Part shown: one piece after another, positions 20,804-32,029 of the stretch
How positions within the stretch are numbered: position 1 is the first letter of the stretch
Layout of the letters: each line of letters begins with the position of its first letter
Assembly (NCBI GenBank): GCA_021018995.1
Contig: CM037591.1
Span: 69,157,901-69,221,900 of the forward strand
Length of the DNA stretch: 64,000 nt
Direction of reading: 5' to 3'
From: Chloranthus sessilifolius
Taxonomy: Eukaryota > Streptophyta > Magnoliopsida > Chloranthales > Chloranthaceae
Notes under the pieces: generated by a model
Databases searched by the model: none
What the model saw: the letters and a program-made list of their open reading frames with translations, nothing else
What the model was told of the DNA's origin: nothing
Translations under genes and position numbers: made by a program

Positions 20804-21226
20804 CCACACAAAACCATAGCCCCAGTCCATCCCACCAATCCCCAGATCTCCCTTCCCAGCTTGGAGATAGATTTGGCCGCGTTGTCCCTTTTCGAGGAAC
20901 GACGGTCGGTACCTGAACAAACCCCCCTGTGATAAATCACCACAAAATTGATCATTTGAAGACATGATCTCAGACGAAATGGGGATCAATATGATGGAGG
21001 CTGACTCCAATGAGCCATATCGATTGACACCCTCCATCCAAGCAGTAAAGCGGCCTCTCAGTGCATGGCTGGGCATCTTTGCCCCAAACTCTGGAAGCGG
21101 GGAGTGGCCTAACATTTGGTACCCGTTTCTAAAAAAAAACAACCTATAAAAAGTAAGATAAGCCCTTGGCAAGCAATACTTTATATATACACAAACCCGC
21201 CTTGCCAAGGGTCCGTCTCCGAAGAA

Positions 21227-21441
21227 AACAAAAACCTCAAAAACATGGAAAAAATATAAAATCACAAAAACATGAAAAAAATACAAAATCTCAAAAACAT
21301 ACAAAAAACACAAAATCTCAAAAACATGGAAAAAATATAAAATCTCAAAAACATACAAAAGACACAAAAGCTCAAAAACATGGAAAAAATACAAAATCTT
21401 AAAAACATACAAAAAACACAAAATCTCAAAAACATTGAAAA
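21227..21441 (+). repeat. 27-bp tandem repeat in RE5
   Basis: About eight units of 'ctcaaaaacatgaaaaaata' type alternate between 'acatggaaaaaata' and 'acatacaaaaaaca'. They interrupt the region between the protease and RT domains. The hydrophobic open frame on the opposite strand is an artefact of this array. Confidence 0.8.
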
Positions 21442-21459
21442 ATCCAAAGTCCAAAAATA

Positions 21460-22784
21460 TTGTCATTTAAAATTCTAGAAAATGTGCCACAAAAGGATGC
21501 CTTATTCAAAATGTCTGTCCCACGTGAAATCGACCCCTTCCCTGTAGAAATACAAGAAGAGGTAGGGATCACGAGTCTGGATGAAGATGTTCCCTTCGAG
21601 GAGCTCCCGATGAGCTCCTTGACCGATTTGCCGACTTTGAGCATGGCCCTACCCCTATTTTTGAAGAGACTCAAGACGTCAATCTAGGAACTGAGGAGGT
21701 TCTTAGGATAACCAAAATCAGAACGTCACTGTCTCCTGAGGAAAGAAAAAGCATGATCGACTTCCTTTGATCATATCAAGACATTTTTGCCTGGTCGTAC
21801 GAGGACATGCCTGGTCTGGAAACTGATTTGGTCGAGCTTGAGTTGCCTCTCTACCCTGAGATAAAGCCAGTCAAGCAGAAGCTGAGACATCTCCAACCTG
21901 AATGGATGCTGAAAGTCAAAGATGAGGTCATCAAGCAGTATGACGTGGGGTTTCTCATGGCATCCAAATACCCGTAGTAGCTAGCCAATATCGTGCCTGT
22001 ATCAAAGAAAGATGGAAAGTTCCGCATGTGCATCGATTTCCGCAATTTGAACAGAGCGAGCCCAAAGGAAGAATTCCCACTACCACACATCGACATCTTG
22101 GTCGATAACACAACTATGCACAGGATGCTTTCTTTTATGGATGGATTCTCAAGATATAATCAAATCAAAATGGAAGAGGTTGACCGTGAGAAGACAACGC
22201 TCATTACCCCCTGGAGAACCTTTTGCTATCGAGTCATGCCATTCGAGCTGAAGAATGCTCGTGTAACGTACCAGAGAGCTATGACCGTACTATTTCATGG
22301 CATGATGCACCAAGAAATTAAAGTTTATGTCGATGATATGATAGCTAAATCACCAGAGCGAAGCGACCATCTGGTAAACCTTCAGAAGTTGTTTGAAAGG
22401 GTGAGTAAATATAGACTACGTCTGAATCCACAAAAGTGCGCATTTGGTGCTATGTCAGGGAAACTGCTAGGGTTCATCATCAGCAAGAGGGGGATTGAGG
22501 TCGACCCAATCAATGTCAAAGCCATCACTGAAATGCTATCGCTGTCTACCGAGAAGGAGGTTAGTGGGTTTCTGGGCAGAATACAATATATCAGTCGGTT
22601 CATTGCACAGCTCACTCTAATCTGCACGCTGATCTTCAAGTTACTAAGGAAGAATTCACCCGTTGAATGGAATGATGATTGTAAAGCAGCGTTCGAAAAA
22701 ATCAAAAGCTACCTCTTTAATCCACATGTTTTCGTGCCACCTGAGCCAGGGAGACCACTCTTGATGTATCTCTCTACGACTTAA
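21460..22784 (+). pseudogene. pol: Reverse transcriptase domain, RE5
   Basis: An upstream part (21460-21687) is in another frame; the main frame then runs to the end of pol. RT motifs in order: IVPVSKKDGKFRMCIDFRNL, SFMDGFSRYNQIKM, LITPWRTFCYRVMPFELKNA, the catalytic VYVDDMIAKS (about 22327-22356), and LRLNPQKCAFGAMSGKLLGF. Stops at 21768 and a double stop near 21975 (P-stop-stop-L, expected Gln/Glu-Trp) break it. The catalytic aspartates remain. It copies genomic RNA into DNA. Confidence 0.88.
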
Positions 22785-23120
22785 GTTTCGATGGGATGTG
22801 TCCTGGGGTAGCATGATGAAACAGGAAGAAGAGAGCTGGCCATTTAGTATCTGAGCAAGAAGTTTACTGATTACGAGACACGCTACTCTCATTTAGAGAA
22901 AGCATGCCTGGCTCTTGTATGGGCTACTCAAAGGCTCCGCCACTATTTGCTATCTCAGGTGGTTCTGCTCTTGGCCTGAATGGACCCTTTAAAATACCTA
23001 TTTGAAAAGCCAGCTCTAACTGGATGAATCGCTCGATAGCAACTTTTATTATCTAAATTTGACATCACGTACGTCACTCAGAAGTCGATCAAGGGGCAGG
23101 TGCTTACTGATCATCTTGCC
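22785..23120 (+). pseudogene. First RNase H domain, RE5
   Basis: The pattern YLSKKFTDYETRYSHLEKAC and LALVWATQRLRHYL identifies the ordinary Ty3/gypsy RNase H. Stops at 22782, 22809, 22848, 22977 and two near 23025-23040 break it; most restore a common codon by one transition (for example CAG or TGG). The frame is the same as RT. Confidence 0.75.
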
Positions 23121-23198
23121 GACAATCCTTTACCTGACTATGAGCCCTTAAGAACCGAATTCCCAGATGAAGATATCTTGTTCATGACGGAAGACGAT

Positions 23199-23620
23199 AC
23201 AAAAGAAGTAGAAGAGTCATGGGTAATGCACTTTGACGAGGCAGCAAATGTCGAGGGCCAAGGAGTTGGCGCCATCCTGATTTCATCAAAATGATCCCAT
23301 GTACCAGTCTCTATCAAGCTGAACTTCCCTTGCACTAATAATATGGCTGAGTATGAAGCTTACGCCGCTGGTCTGTAGGCGGCTCTCGATCTGAATGTAA
23401 CTAACCTTCGAGTATTTGGCAATTCACAGTTAATCATATGCCAGACGAATGGTGACCGGAAGACGAAAGATGAGAAACTAATCCCTTATCATGAACACCT
23501 CGAGGATCTGATAGCTTTCTTCCAAGATGTGACTTTCTCATACGTCCCCCAGATAAGGAATCGCTTTGCCGACGCATTAGCAACTTTGGCATCAATGATT
23601 GAAATCTCCTATGGTATTGA
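23199..23620 (+). pseudogene. Second (archaeal-type) RNase H domain, RE5
   Basis: WVMHFDEAANVEGQGVGAI, NNMAEYEAYAAGL, VFGNSQLIICQ and RFADALATLASM follow the pattern of the additional RNase H known only from Tat-lineage elements. The first catalytic Asp (HFDEA) and the Glu of MAEYEA are present; at the third site D is N (FGNSQ). TGA at 23292 and TAG at 23376 interrupt it. Confidence 0.8.
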
Positions 23621-23774
23621 GATGAAGCCGATCGTGATCGAGCAGAGGAATGAGCCAGCCTTTTGCTTCAAGATTGAGGAACCTATAAAGCCTGATGATG
23701 AGCCACCTTGGTTCTCAGATATCAAGAATTTCCTCGAGACCCTAACTTTCCCAGAGGGTACATCCAAGATAGAC

Positions 23775-24955
23775 TGACGAACCATTCAACATTTAGCGGC
23801 AGGTTACGTCATTTGCGGGGAATGCCTCTACAAGCGATCATATAATAACATCTTACTCAAGTGCCTTACTGAAAGAGGAGGGGTCAATATTATGAAAGAA
23901 ATCCATGAGGGAGTATGCAGAGCCCACGTTAGCGGTCACATGCTCGCAAAGAAAATCCTATCGCAGGGATACTTTTGGACCACCATGGAATCGGATTGTT
24001 GCAAACATGTTTAAAAATGCTACAAGTATCAAGAACACTCTTGTTTGATACACGCTCCTGCCATTGATCTTCATTGCATGATCACTCCTTGGCCATTTGC
24101 TACATGGGGCCTTGACGTTGTCGGAATGATTAATCCAAAAGCATCAAACGGACATCGATTCATCCTCGTCACCATTGAATACTTCACCAAGTGGGTAGAA
24201 GCGGCGTCATATGCCAAAATCACTGCCAGTCATGTCAAAAAGTTTCTCAAGAATAATATTGTGTGCCGATTTAGAGTACCTAAAGATATCATCACGGGCA
24301 ACAGCACGAACTTTGCGAATAAGCTCATCCGAGACTTCTGCGAGCAATACAAGATCAAGCACCATCACTCATCCCCTTATCGGCCTCAAACTAATGGAGC
24401 CGTGGAAGCCGTGAACAAGACAATCGTCCGCATCCTTGAGAAAATGGTCGTCACTTATTGAGATTGGAGCAAAATGCTGCCATTTGCTTTGTGGGCCTAC
24501 CGAACGTCGATCCGTATCGCAACAGGGGCAACACCATTCTCCCTTGTGTATGGAACCGAGGTCGTCCTCTCGGTAGAGGTTGAAGTACCCTCGCTCTGAA
24601 TCCTCATGGAATCAGGCTTACCCGAAGTAGAAAGAGAGAGATCACACTTTGATCAGCTGAACTTACTGGATGAAAAGAGACTCCTAGCCTTATGCCATAC
24701 TCAATTTTATGAGGGGCGAATCGCACGCGCTTACAATAAACATGTCTACGGTCGAGATCTTAAGGTAGGAGATACTGTGCCAAAGAAGATCTTCCCATCC
24801 CTCCACGCCGATCCGAGAGGCAAGTTTAAGCCGAACTGGGAAGGACCTTATGTCATTCGAGAAGTGCTGCCGGGATGCACCATCCGCCTCGCCACCATGG
24901 ACGGAGATCATCTTCCTGAGCCCATTAACACGGGATACGTCTGACGGTTCTACTC
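23775..24955 (+). pseudogene. Integrase domain, RE5
   Basis: The zinc-binding part reads IHEGVCRAHVSGH and later CCKHV-stop-KCYKYQ, an HHCC pattern. The core has WGLDVVGMINP (first catalytic Asp) and VEAVNKTIVRILEK (Glu). The second Asp is lost: IITGNSTNF stands where DNG is usual. The C-terminal part includes VGDTVPKKIFP and KFKPNWEGPYVIREV. Stops lie at 24012, 24459, 24597 and 24942. It is inactive as read. Confidence 0.82.
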
Positions 24956-25610
24956 TTCGTCTATCACGATAAGGTAAGTATTGATGAAATAAATACGTGA
25001 CTGCTTAAGAACCACCCAAAAGAGGCCATCATTCCAAGTACAGTAGCCCAAAAACATCCCTAAAAATGATGATATCCTTTGATACCCCATTTGAGCCTGG
25101 GCCTTTCTTTCAATAAACCCATTCCCCCAAGAAAATATACGTGTACATATACCAAAAAAGAGAGAGAAAAGATGGATGTGTATAAAGTTACTATCAAATC
25201 CCAAAAAATTGAAAAAGCAAAACCTAAAAAAAGAGATTGCGTGAAATGGAGGAAAAGGAATAACAAAAAAATATGTATAGAAGAATCACGGGGCATGTAC
25301 AGTAAAAACCCCCATGGAAGAAAGTATGTTGATAAAACTAAAGTTGTATCAAGGAAACCCTTTTAGCCCAGCATACCTTCAAATCCTAACCTAACCCATG
25401 GCCAAGCTACATCCTGAAGGAAGCCCTCTTTGTAGGTTCGCAAGCAGTTATAATATCTATTAAGTCAACATGAGCCAAGTCGTGAGACGACACCAGAACC
25501 CCACCAGCCGGCTATAACGAAATCGAAGTCTATGTCGTGGCTCTTGAAAAAAAAAATAATAAAAAGAATAAAAAATTAAAAACATAAAAATACAAGCTCA
25601 AAGTAAGATG

Positions 25611-25753
25611 GACATAGTGAAAACCCGGAAGGGCATTACGGGTAAAAACACCGGGCTTGTGCGGACCAGGTGAAAACCCGAAAGGGCGCTTGGGGTAAGA
25701 GAGCTAAACCCATGGACGTAGTGAAAACCCGAAAGGGCGCCACGGGTAAAAAA
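25611..25753 (+). repeat. Three GTGAAAACCCG repeats after RE5 pol
   Basis: Three units of about 50 bp carry 'agtgaaaacccgaaagggcg' and end in CGGGTAAAA or a relative. In two units ACCCG pairs with CGGGT across 11 bases. Similar 'gtgaaaacccg' units are, as I recall, common in the 3' region of Tat/Ogre elements. Confidence 0.65.
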
Positions 25754-26500
25754 AGGGAGATAAAAAATTGAAAAAGAAAGGTTTGGACTGATTGAGAGGA
25801 TTGATGTTTGAGGAACCCTTTTGTTACTCTTCTTGAACCCTCTTGTCTAACTGAGCCGCTCATGCTAGTTCGAATCGGGTCCCGACCATAATTGTCTTTG
25901 TGAAACCGGCAACGTCAAACGTATAACCCGAGGCAAGGAGAAAGGTTTAACTCAATCCAAAGGGATCAACGTTTCGGCCTTGGTAAAATTTGGAAACTCA
26001 CTCAGGACCGATTGCATGAAAGACTTCGACTATGCTCATCTGTCTCACTATCAACGCATCAAAAATAGAAAAAGAAGAAAAGCCAAAAATAAAAAATCAA
26101 GAAAAATACAAACACTAAAAAAATGTGTATATATTTCTACTTATTTTCATGTACATATTTCCAGCATCATATTTCAATCTCAAAAATGAAGAAGAATAAT
26201 TAAAAATCTCTAAAAATAAAAATCCAAAAAATATCTTGAAAATGAAAAAGTGTAGGTAGAAATCTACTTTTTCTTCTGTTGTTTAGGATGCATTTTCTTT
26301 ATATCTATAAACAAAAAAGGGACTTACGTTTTCTCAAGAATGTGTAGGAACATCACACGGTCCAAAGCCTCGAAGCGGGCAACTTCTTAGAGATGGACAA
26401 ACCAGATAAAGCATCTCACCACCGATGTCAGGTCTAACAAAAAAAATGATGATGAAAATCATTTTGAAAAGAAAAAGAAATCTATGTTTTCATGGTACGC
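25754..26500 (+). other. Noncoding 3' region of RE5, A-rich
   Basis: No gene is supported. The region is A-rich with simple runs. Short open frames such as 25980-26189 are Lys/Arg-rich readings of 'aaaaatagaaa' sequence. Confidence 0.6.
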
Positions 26501-26519
26501 ATGGCTATGCACTCACATA

Positions 26520-27080
26520 CGATAAAATGTCAATATTTTACTGGCAACGCAGCTGTGCAAAATTGATGTCTTTGGTCTAAGGTTCACCTTGGATCCATGA
26601 ATCCTATTTCAAAATAGGAGCGACGGTATCAATTTCGGTCAAATAGTCAATGCTTGGAACGGATTGATTCCACCACTAAATCTTCACCCTGATCATTCCA
26701 TATTTTGGTTTCAGGTGAACTTCAGTACGTTGGCTTCAGTCTAGTCACAAACTATTGCAGAGGAACGAGCTCTTGGTATGCATTGTCTGGGCGTGCGCCT
26801 CCCGAGGTTCGAGTCCAGATAATGCTTAAAAAAAAAAAATTAAAAAAAGCAATCTTTAAAAAAATGAAAAAGAATAAATTTGTGCTTCCCCACAAAGCGG
26901 CGCACAAGCATGAAGCGGTAAAATGTCAATATTTTATCAGCAATGCAGTTGTGCCACATCGAAGTCCTGAGTCAGAGGTTCGCCTCGGATCTTTGGATCC
27001 TGCCTTAAGGCAGGAGCAACGGTGTCGGTCTCAGTCAAACAATCAATGTTTCGATCGAGTCAACTCCACTGCTAAATCTT
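26520..27080 (+). repeat. Duplicated segment of about 165 bp with variable hairpins, RE5
   Basis: 26523-26690 and 26919-27080 are two diverged copies starting 'aaaatgtcaatatttta' and ending 'ctaaatctt'. Each has a hairpin at the same place: CCTATTT/AAATAGG (26603-26618) and CCTGCCTT/AAGGCAGG (26999-27014). Both hairpins are followed by AGC-ACGG. A third related hairpin lies at 27673-27689. Confidence 0.65.
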
Positions 27081-28181
27081 TGCAACGAGCGCTTCATTTT
27101 CGACTCATGTGATCTTAAGTGTCTTAAGCTTCAGATTCTCCATTTGAAAAGGTCAATCGTTGGTTGAGACCAACCTGTTGAGAATGAGATTATGTGTCAA
27201 TCAAACTATGTGTAACCATGCATTGAGAAGGGTTCATTTCCCTTTTATTTTCTGCAGGCTTAAAACCTGTATGGGCAGCGGTATCCCTATAAAGTTTACA
27301 CCATGCATCTGGGTATCCGTATGATGGTCATTTGTCCCCGTAAATTATACTCGGGCGGGTCTGGGTCGGGGCTTCCATCACCTTTATTGTTGCTTATTGC
27401 CCCTAATGGGTGCATGTTTATGCATAGTTAATTGATGTTTATGATCATTGTTGGCAGAAACCAGGATTGGATGTCTCTTTTACGTAGACACCCAATGTTT
27501 GGTTGGATCTGTTCAAGGTAGTTGAAGCTGAATACTCTAGCTTCCGTTGATCCAGGGCACATTTTCAAAAATGGCTTGCTCTCCCAAAAAGCGTTGTGAC
27601 ATCTATTCACTTCGCTCGGGTGGTCATGCTAAATAAACTTTGGGATCGATGGGTTCGCCTAAAGATCTCGAACCCTGCTTTCAGCAGGGGCACCCACGAA
27701 TAATCCAATGAGGTCGTCAAATGCCTTGTGGGATTGGACGCAAACTGTGGAGCCTTGTGTATGTTTACTTCTTGCATATCTTTGAATGTGGGTCGATCAC
27801 CCGTCTTACTTACGAAGTTGTTGCATTCAGAATGAATTTTAAACATCAATCACCTTCAAATCATCTCGAGAAGCGGATGTTCTTCCCGACTAAGGGTCTT
27901 TCGCAACTCGAGAGGCAAACATTTTTCTCAGCTATTGGGCTTTCGCAACTCATTCCACCTCGATTATGCCCAGTAATGTCGCTAAGCGCTTGGGAACCGA
28001 TTACCTCGAGAAACGAATAATTAGCCTGGCACTCTAGGGCTTTCATTTTCTCACCATGTTACTCACCAGATGTTTAAAGTTCATTCTAAATATAGCAGAC
28101 CCGTCAGTAATGCCGTAGGCCTCTTCGGATGTCTCTTTTCTTTGGCATTCGATCATTATTGATCGGATACCAAAGAGGGGC
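27081..28181 (+). other. Noncoding 3' region of RE5 shared with RE4
   Basis: Positions from about 27740 to 28194 align with 29990-30425 of RE4, through the phrases 'tttgaatgtgggtcgatcac', 'aagcggat-ttcttcccgac' and 'ggctttcgcaactcattcc'. A hairpin CCCTGCT/AGCAGGG lies at 27673-27689. No coding region is supported. Confidence 0.65.
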
Positions 28182-28194
28182 ATCTGTAGACACC
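28182..28194 (+). promoter_or_regulatory. Polypurine tract of RE5
   Basis: AAAGAGGGG followed by CATC directly precedes the 3' LTR; RE4 has AAAAAGGGG and CATC in the same place (30413-30425). Confidence 0.75.
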
Positions 28195-29784
28195 CAAATT
28201 CGGCCCAAGGCCTGATCGAAACACCTTTCGAGAAAGGTACAATTATGAGCTTTTGATGGCATGTATGGAACCCTTAGGAATCACCCTAGATCCCTTAGAA
28301 ACCTATTCCAAACCATTAGAAACCAATCCTGACCCTTAGAACCTATTTCGAACCCTAAACCTAACCTTCACAAGCAATAGATGAAGAGTGGTGCACCAAG
28401 ACTATCTAAGATCTTTTATTGATATTAAATCATATACCATTAGAAATAAGACTTCTCCAGCTTTCCAACGAGCCAAGAATCGCCTCAATCAGAGTTGTAT
28501 ATCAAAAGTTATGACCATTTGAAAATCAGGATTTTTTTGGAGGGAGTTTTGCCTGACGCTACTAATAGTTGCGCCAGGCCATTTCCCCCTAGATTTGCCT
28601 GGCACAACTAATAGTTCACCAGGTCTTTTTCTCCCAGAAATGGCCTTTCATAACTAATAGTTGCACCAGGTATAAATGGGTCCCCCCACCCCTCGCGAGG
28701 CCAACTTCTAGGCTACTATTCGTTACTGTTTTACTGTACATTTGCCTGGTGCAACTATTACTTGTGTCAAGCATATGAATAGTAACTGTTGGGTGTTGCC
28801 CCAAATTTCGTATTTGGGGTTTGACTTGTTGACCACCTTGACCTTTGGGGTGTGTTTTGATAGTTCTGTTGCACCTCTTCACTACCTATTTGCAACTCCT
28901 TAAGTGGCTTAAGGCCTCACCCCATCATCCACCATTGGAAGACCTTCCCACACATTTCAAGGCTCTAAAAACCCTAGGAAACCTTAGATTTCCCATTACC
29001 AAATTTCTAATCTAATTAAGACTTTAACCCCACACTAATCCTCCCTTCCTCTCTAAATATAGAGCCACCCCTCTTTCTTAAGGGTTGAGAATTTTGGCCT
29101 AAGAGAGAACGAGCTTAAAGTGAGAAGATCTTTCTCCCTTTGGTGTACACTTCCCATACAAATTCCATAATTCTAAAACCTCCTTTGAGTGATATTTTTT
29201 ACCTTAGATCCCTTAGTTTAGGTATATGCTACCCATTCACCTTCCCTCTCTACCTCTTAGTTAGCAAGCCATAGAGGTTAGAACCCCACTTTCCACCATA
29301 CAAATCCTTCAAGAGCTCATCAAAGCAAGCCACACAAGGCTCTCCTACGGTGCTATAAGGGCCCGAGGGCTCCAGCTCTCCCCTCTCTTCTCCTATTTCT
29401 TTCTAGCTCCCTCCATCCTCCCATTTGTGCCGTTACGCCGCCGATTTTTCGGTAGGAACGGAGGGGCACAAATAGGATTCTAAGCCCTTTTGGGCAAGAG
29501 GAAGCTATTTTCTTTTATTTTATTTTATTTTATTTTTGGCCATTAGTAGAGACCGCGTTAAGCGGGTTGATCGGGTGCCTAACACCATCCTGATCGATAA
29601 CCGAAGCCCCTACCCAAGAGCCTTTTGTGTGGACCGGATTCAGAGTCATATTTTTAGCACTTAGGAGCTCATAAAAATGAACTAGGTATCTCGGGACACC
29701 GAAAGCTCCGGGTGGCGACTCTATATTTTTTCGTCAGAGAGCACATCATCACGACGGGATCGTCCCGATTCCCACGATTGCACA
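28195..29784 (+). repeat. 3' LTR of RE5
   Basis: About 1590 bp, from TGTAGACACCC to CGATTGCACA. Four dyad copies lie at about 28551, 28598, 28643 and 28744 in the same spacing as in the 5' LTR, but they are more decayed (cg to ca or tg). The TATA box is altered. It was identical to the 5' LTR at insertion. Confidence 0.92.
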
Positions 29785-29789
29785 AAGTC
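29785..29789. repeat. Target-site duplication of RE5, right copy
   Basis: AAGTC follows the 3' LTR and equals 12726-12730. Confidence 0.9.
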
Positions 29790-30425
29790 ACATAATGTGA
29801 TAGAATAAAATAGAATGGAGTGATAGATTAAAATCACATAAAATGATAACTTAAAAATCAAACAAATCACATAAAATGATAACTCAAAATCCAAAAACCA
29901 CATAAAATGATAAACATAAAAAAGTCAAAAATTTCCCACATAAAATAACAAAAAATGTATTTTGAAAAGATAGCACATACTCCCAAACTGTGGAACCTTT
30001 CGTACTTGCTTTGTACCTATCTTTGAATGTGGGTCGATCACTCCCACTTACTTATGAAGCTGTTGTATTCAGAATGATTCTTGAACATCAAACTCATTCA
30101 AATCATCTTAAGAAGCGGATATTTTTCCCGACTAACGGGCTTTCACAACTCGAGAAGCAAATGTTTTTCCTTGCTATTGGGCTTTCGCAACTCATTCCAC
30201 CTCAGCTATGCCCAGTAATTTTTCTAAGCACTTGGGGACCGGTTACTTTGAGAAAGGATCCTTTTTCTCGACATACAAGGCTTTCGTTCTCTCACCATGT
30301 TACCCGTCTAATATTTGAAGTTCGTTCTAAATGCAGCAGACCCATCAGTAATGCCTTTGGCCTATTTGAATATCTCTTTTCTTTGGCATTTGATCATTAG
30401 TGATCGGATACCAAAAAGGGGCATC

Positions 30426-32022
30426 TATAGACACCCAAATTTGGCCTAAGGCCCGATCGAGACCCATTTCGAGAGGCACACTTTCAAGCTTTCGATGGCA
30501 TTTGTGGTACCCTTAGGAACCTTTTCAAAACCTTAGGAGTCATTCCAAACCCTTAGTAATCACCCTAGATCCCTTAGAAGCCTTCTCGAAACCTTAGAAA
30601 CCCATCCCGACCCATACAAACCATTCTGGACCTAAACGTAGCTTTCCCGAGTAATGGATGAAAAATGGTGCACTAGGACTAGCTGTGACCTTCTACTATG
30701 ATTGAATCTCATACCATTGAAAAGTAGAACTCTCCAGCTTTCCAACGGGTCAAGGATCACCCCAATCAGAGTTGTACATCAAAAGTTACGACGTTTCAAA
30801 GTGTAGGGGCAAAATAGTAATTTAGTGGAGTTCCCCTAGGGTTTTGGCACAAGTATTACTTGCGCCAAGCCATTTCTCCCCAGAAATGGCTTGGCATAAC
30901 TAATAGTTGCACCAGCTTTACGACGGCCACCTCGGGCAGCCAACTCCGAGGCCATTGTATGGCACTATTTTATTGTATATATGCTTGACACACCTATTAG
31001 TTATGCTAGGCTTATGAACAGTAATCCTATGTTTTTATCTCAACTTTTGAGATTGGGGTTTCACTTGTTGACCATCTTAATTTTTGGGGTGTGTTTTGGT
31101 AGTTCTGTTACACCCATTCACTACCTATTTGCAACCCCTTAAGTGATTTAAAGCCTCACTATCATCCACCATTGGAGCTAACCTTCACACATTTCAAGGC
31201 TCCAAAAACCCTAGGAATACTTTGATGGCTAGATTACCTAATTGCTAGTCCAAGTTATTCTCTAAATACCCTCCTAACTTCTTTTTTTCCTATAAATAGA
31301 GAGGCACCCCTCCCTTTATAAAGGCTTGAAAAAATTTGCAAAACAAGAGATTAGGAACTCTCTCTCTCTCTCTCTCTCTCCTCTAGTGCACCTTTTGTAT
31401 ACAAATTCTAAAATTCTAAAACTCACTTTGAGACCCAGCCTTTCATCTAAAAGCTCTAGGTTAGGTGTGTGTTATCCCCTAGCCTTCTCTGTCTACCTCT
31501 TAGCTATCAAGCCTTAGGAGCTAGAATTTCATTTCTCACCATACAAGTCATTGAAGCTCACCGAAGCAAGCCTACACAAGGTTCAACAGTAGTGCAACAA
31601 TGGCCCGAGAGCTCTAGCTCTCTCCTCTATTCCTCTACCTTCTCGGTTCTTCCTCCATCCTCCAATTTGTACCGTTGCACCGCCAAATTTTTGATAGGAA
31701 CGGAGGGGTACAAATAGGATTTTAAGGCCCTTTGGGCAAGAGGAAGGCTTTTTTATTTATTTTATATTATTTCTATTTTAGCTATATGTAGAGACCGCAC
31801 TAAGTGGGTTGATTGGGTGCCTAACACCTTCCCAATCAATAACCAAAACCCCTACCCAAGAGCCTTTGGTGTAGTCCAGATTCTGAGTCAATTTTTGGCA
31901 CTTCGGTGCTCTTTAAATTTGATTTGGGTTTCTCGGGACACCAAAAGCTTCGAGTGGCGACTATATAATTTTCACTAGTGCGCATCATGCAATGGGATCA
32001 TCTCGATTCCCACAGTTGCATA
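30426..32022 (+). repeat. 3' LTR of RE4
   Basis: About 1597 bp, starting TATAGACACCC (expected TGTAGACACCC) and ending GTTGCATA (expected CACA). Dyads start at 30846, 30893 and 30987. The first has arms GGCACAAGTA and TACTTGCGCC, one CG to CA change from perfect, and a different inner sequence from RE5. A TATAAATA box is at 31291-31298 and a CT microsatellite at about 31359-31386. Confidence 0.85.
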
Positions 32023-32029
32023 GCTCCAC

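Larger units (their letters stand above)
12731..29784 (+). mobile_element. RE5: full-length Tat/Ogre-like LTR retrotransposon, 17.05 kb
   Basis: Two LTRs of one family (12731-14348 and 28195-29784), a primer site, a long leader, gag-pol on one strand, a polypurine tract and a perfect 5-bp target duplication define a complete insertion. Two RNase H domains, a DNGS protease, a glycine-rich G-patch-like segment and a 3-kb region between pol and LTR place it in the Tat/Ogre lineage. In a 255-bp stretch compared by eye the LTRs differ at about 13 sites (about 5%), so the insertion is not recent. All coding domains carry stops. Confidence 0.92.
29785..32022 (+). mobile_element. RE4, right part: 3' end and 3' LTR
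   Basis: It resumes the 'cataaaatgata' minisatellite (29790-29960), continues with 3' noncoding sequence homologous to RE5 (29990-30425, including the polypurine tract AAAAAGGGG at 30413-30421), and ends with a Tat-type LTR. The junction at 32022/32023 falls exactly at the end of the RE6 pol reading, so RE4 inserted into RE6. Confidence 0.8.

Noticed and set aside
20600-21466. A 288-codon hydrophobic minus-strand frame, looking like a multi-pass membrane protein
   Set aside because: The hydrophobic part is the reverse reading of the A-rich 27-bp tandem repeat (21227-21441); the rest overlaps the G-patch-like segment on the other strand.
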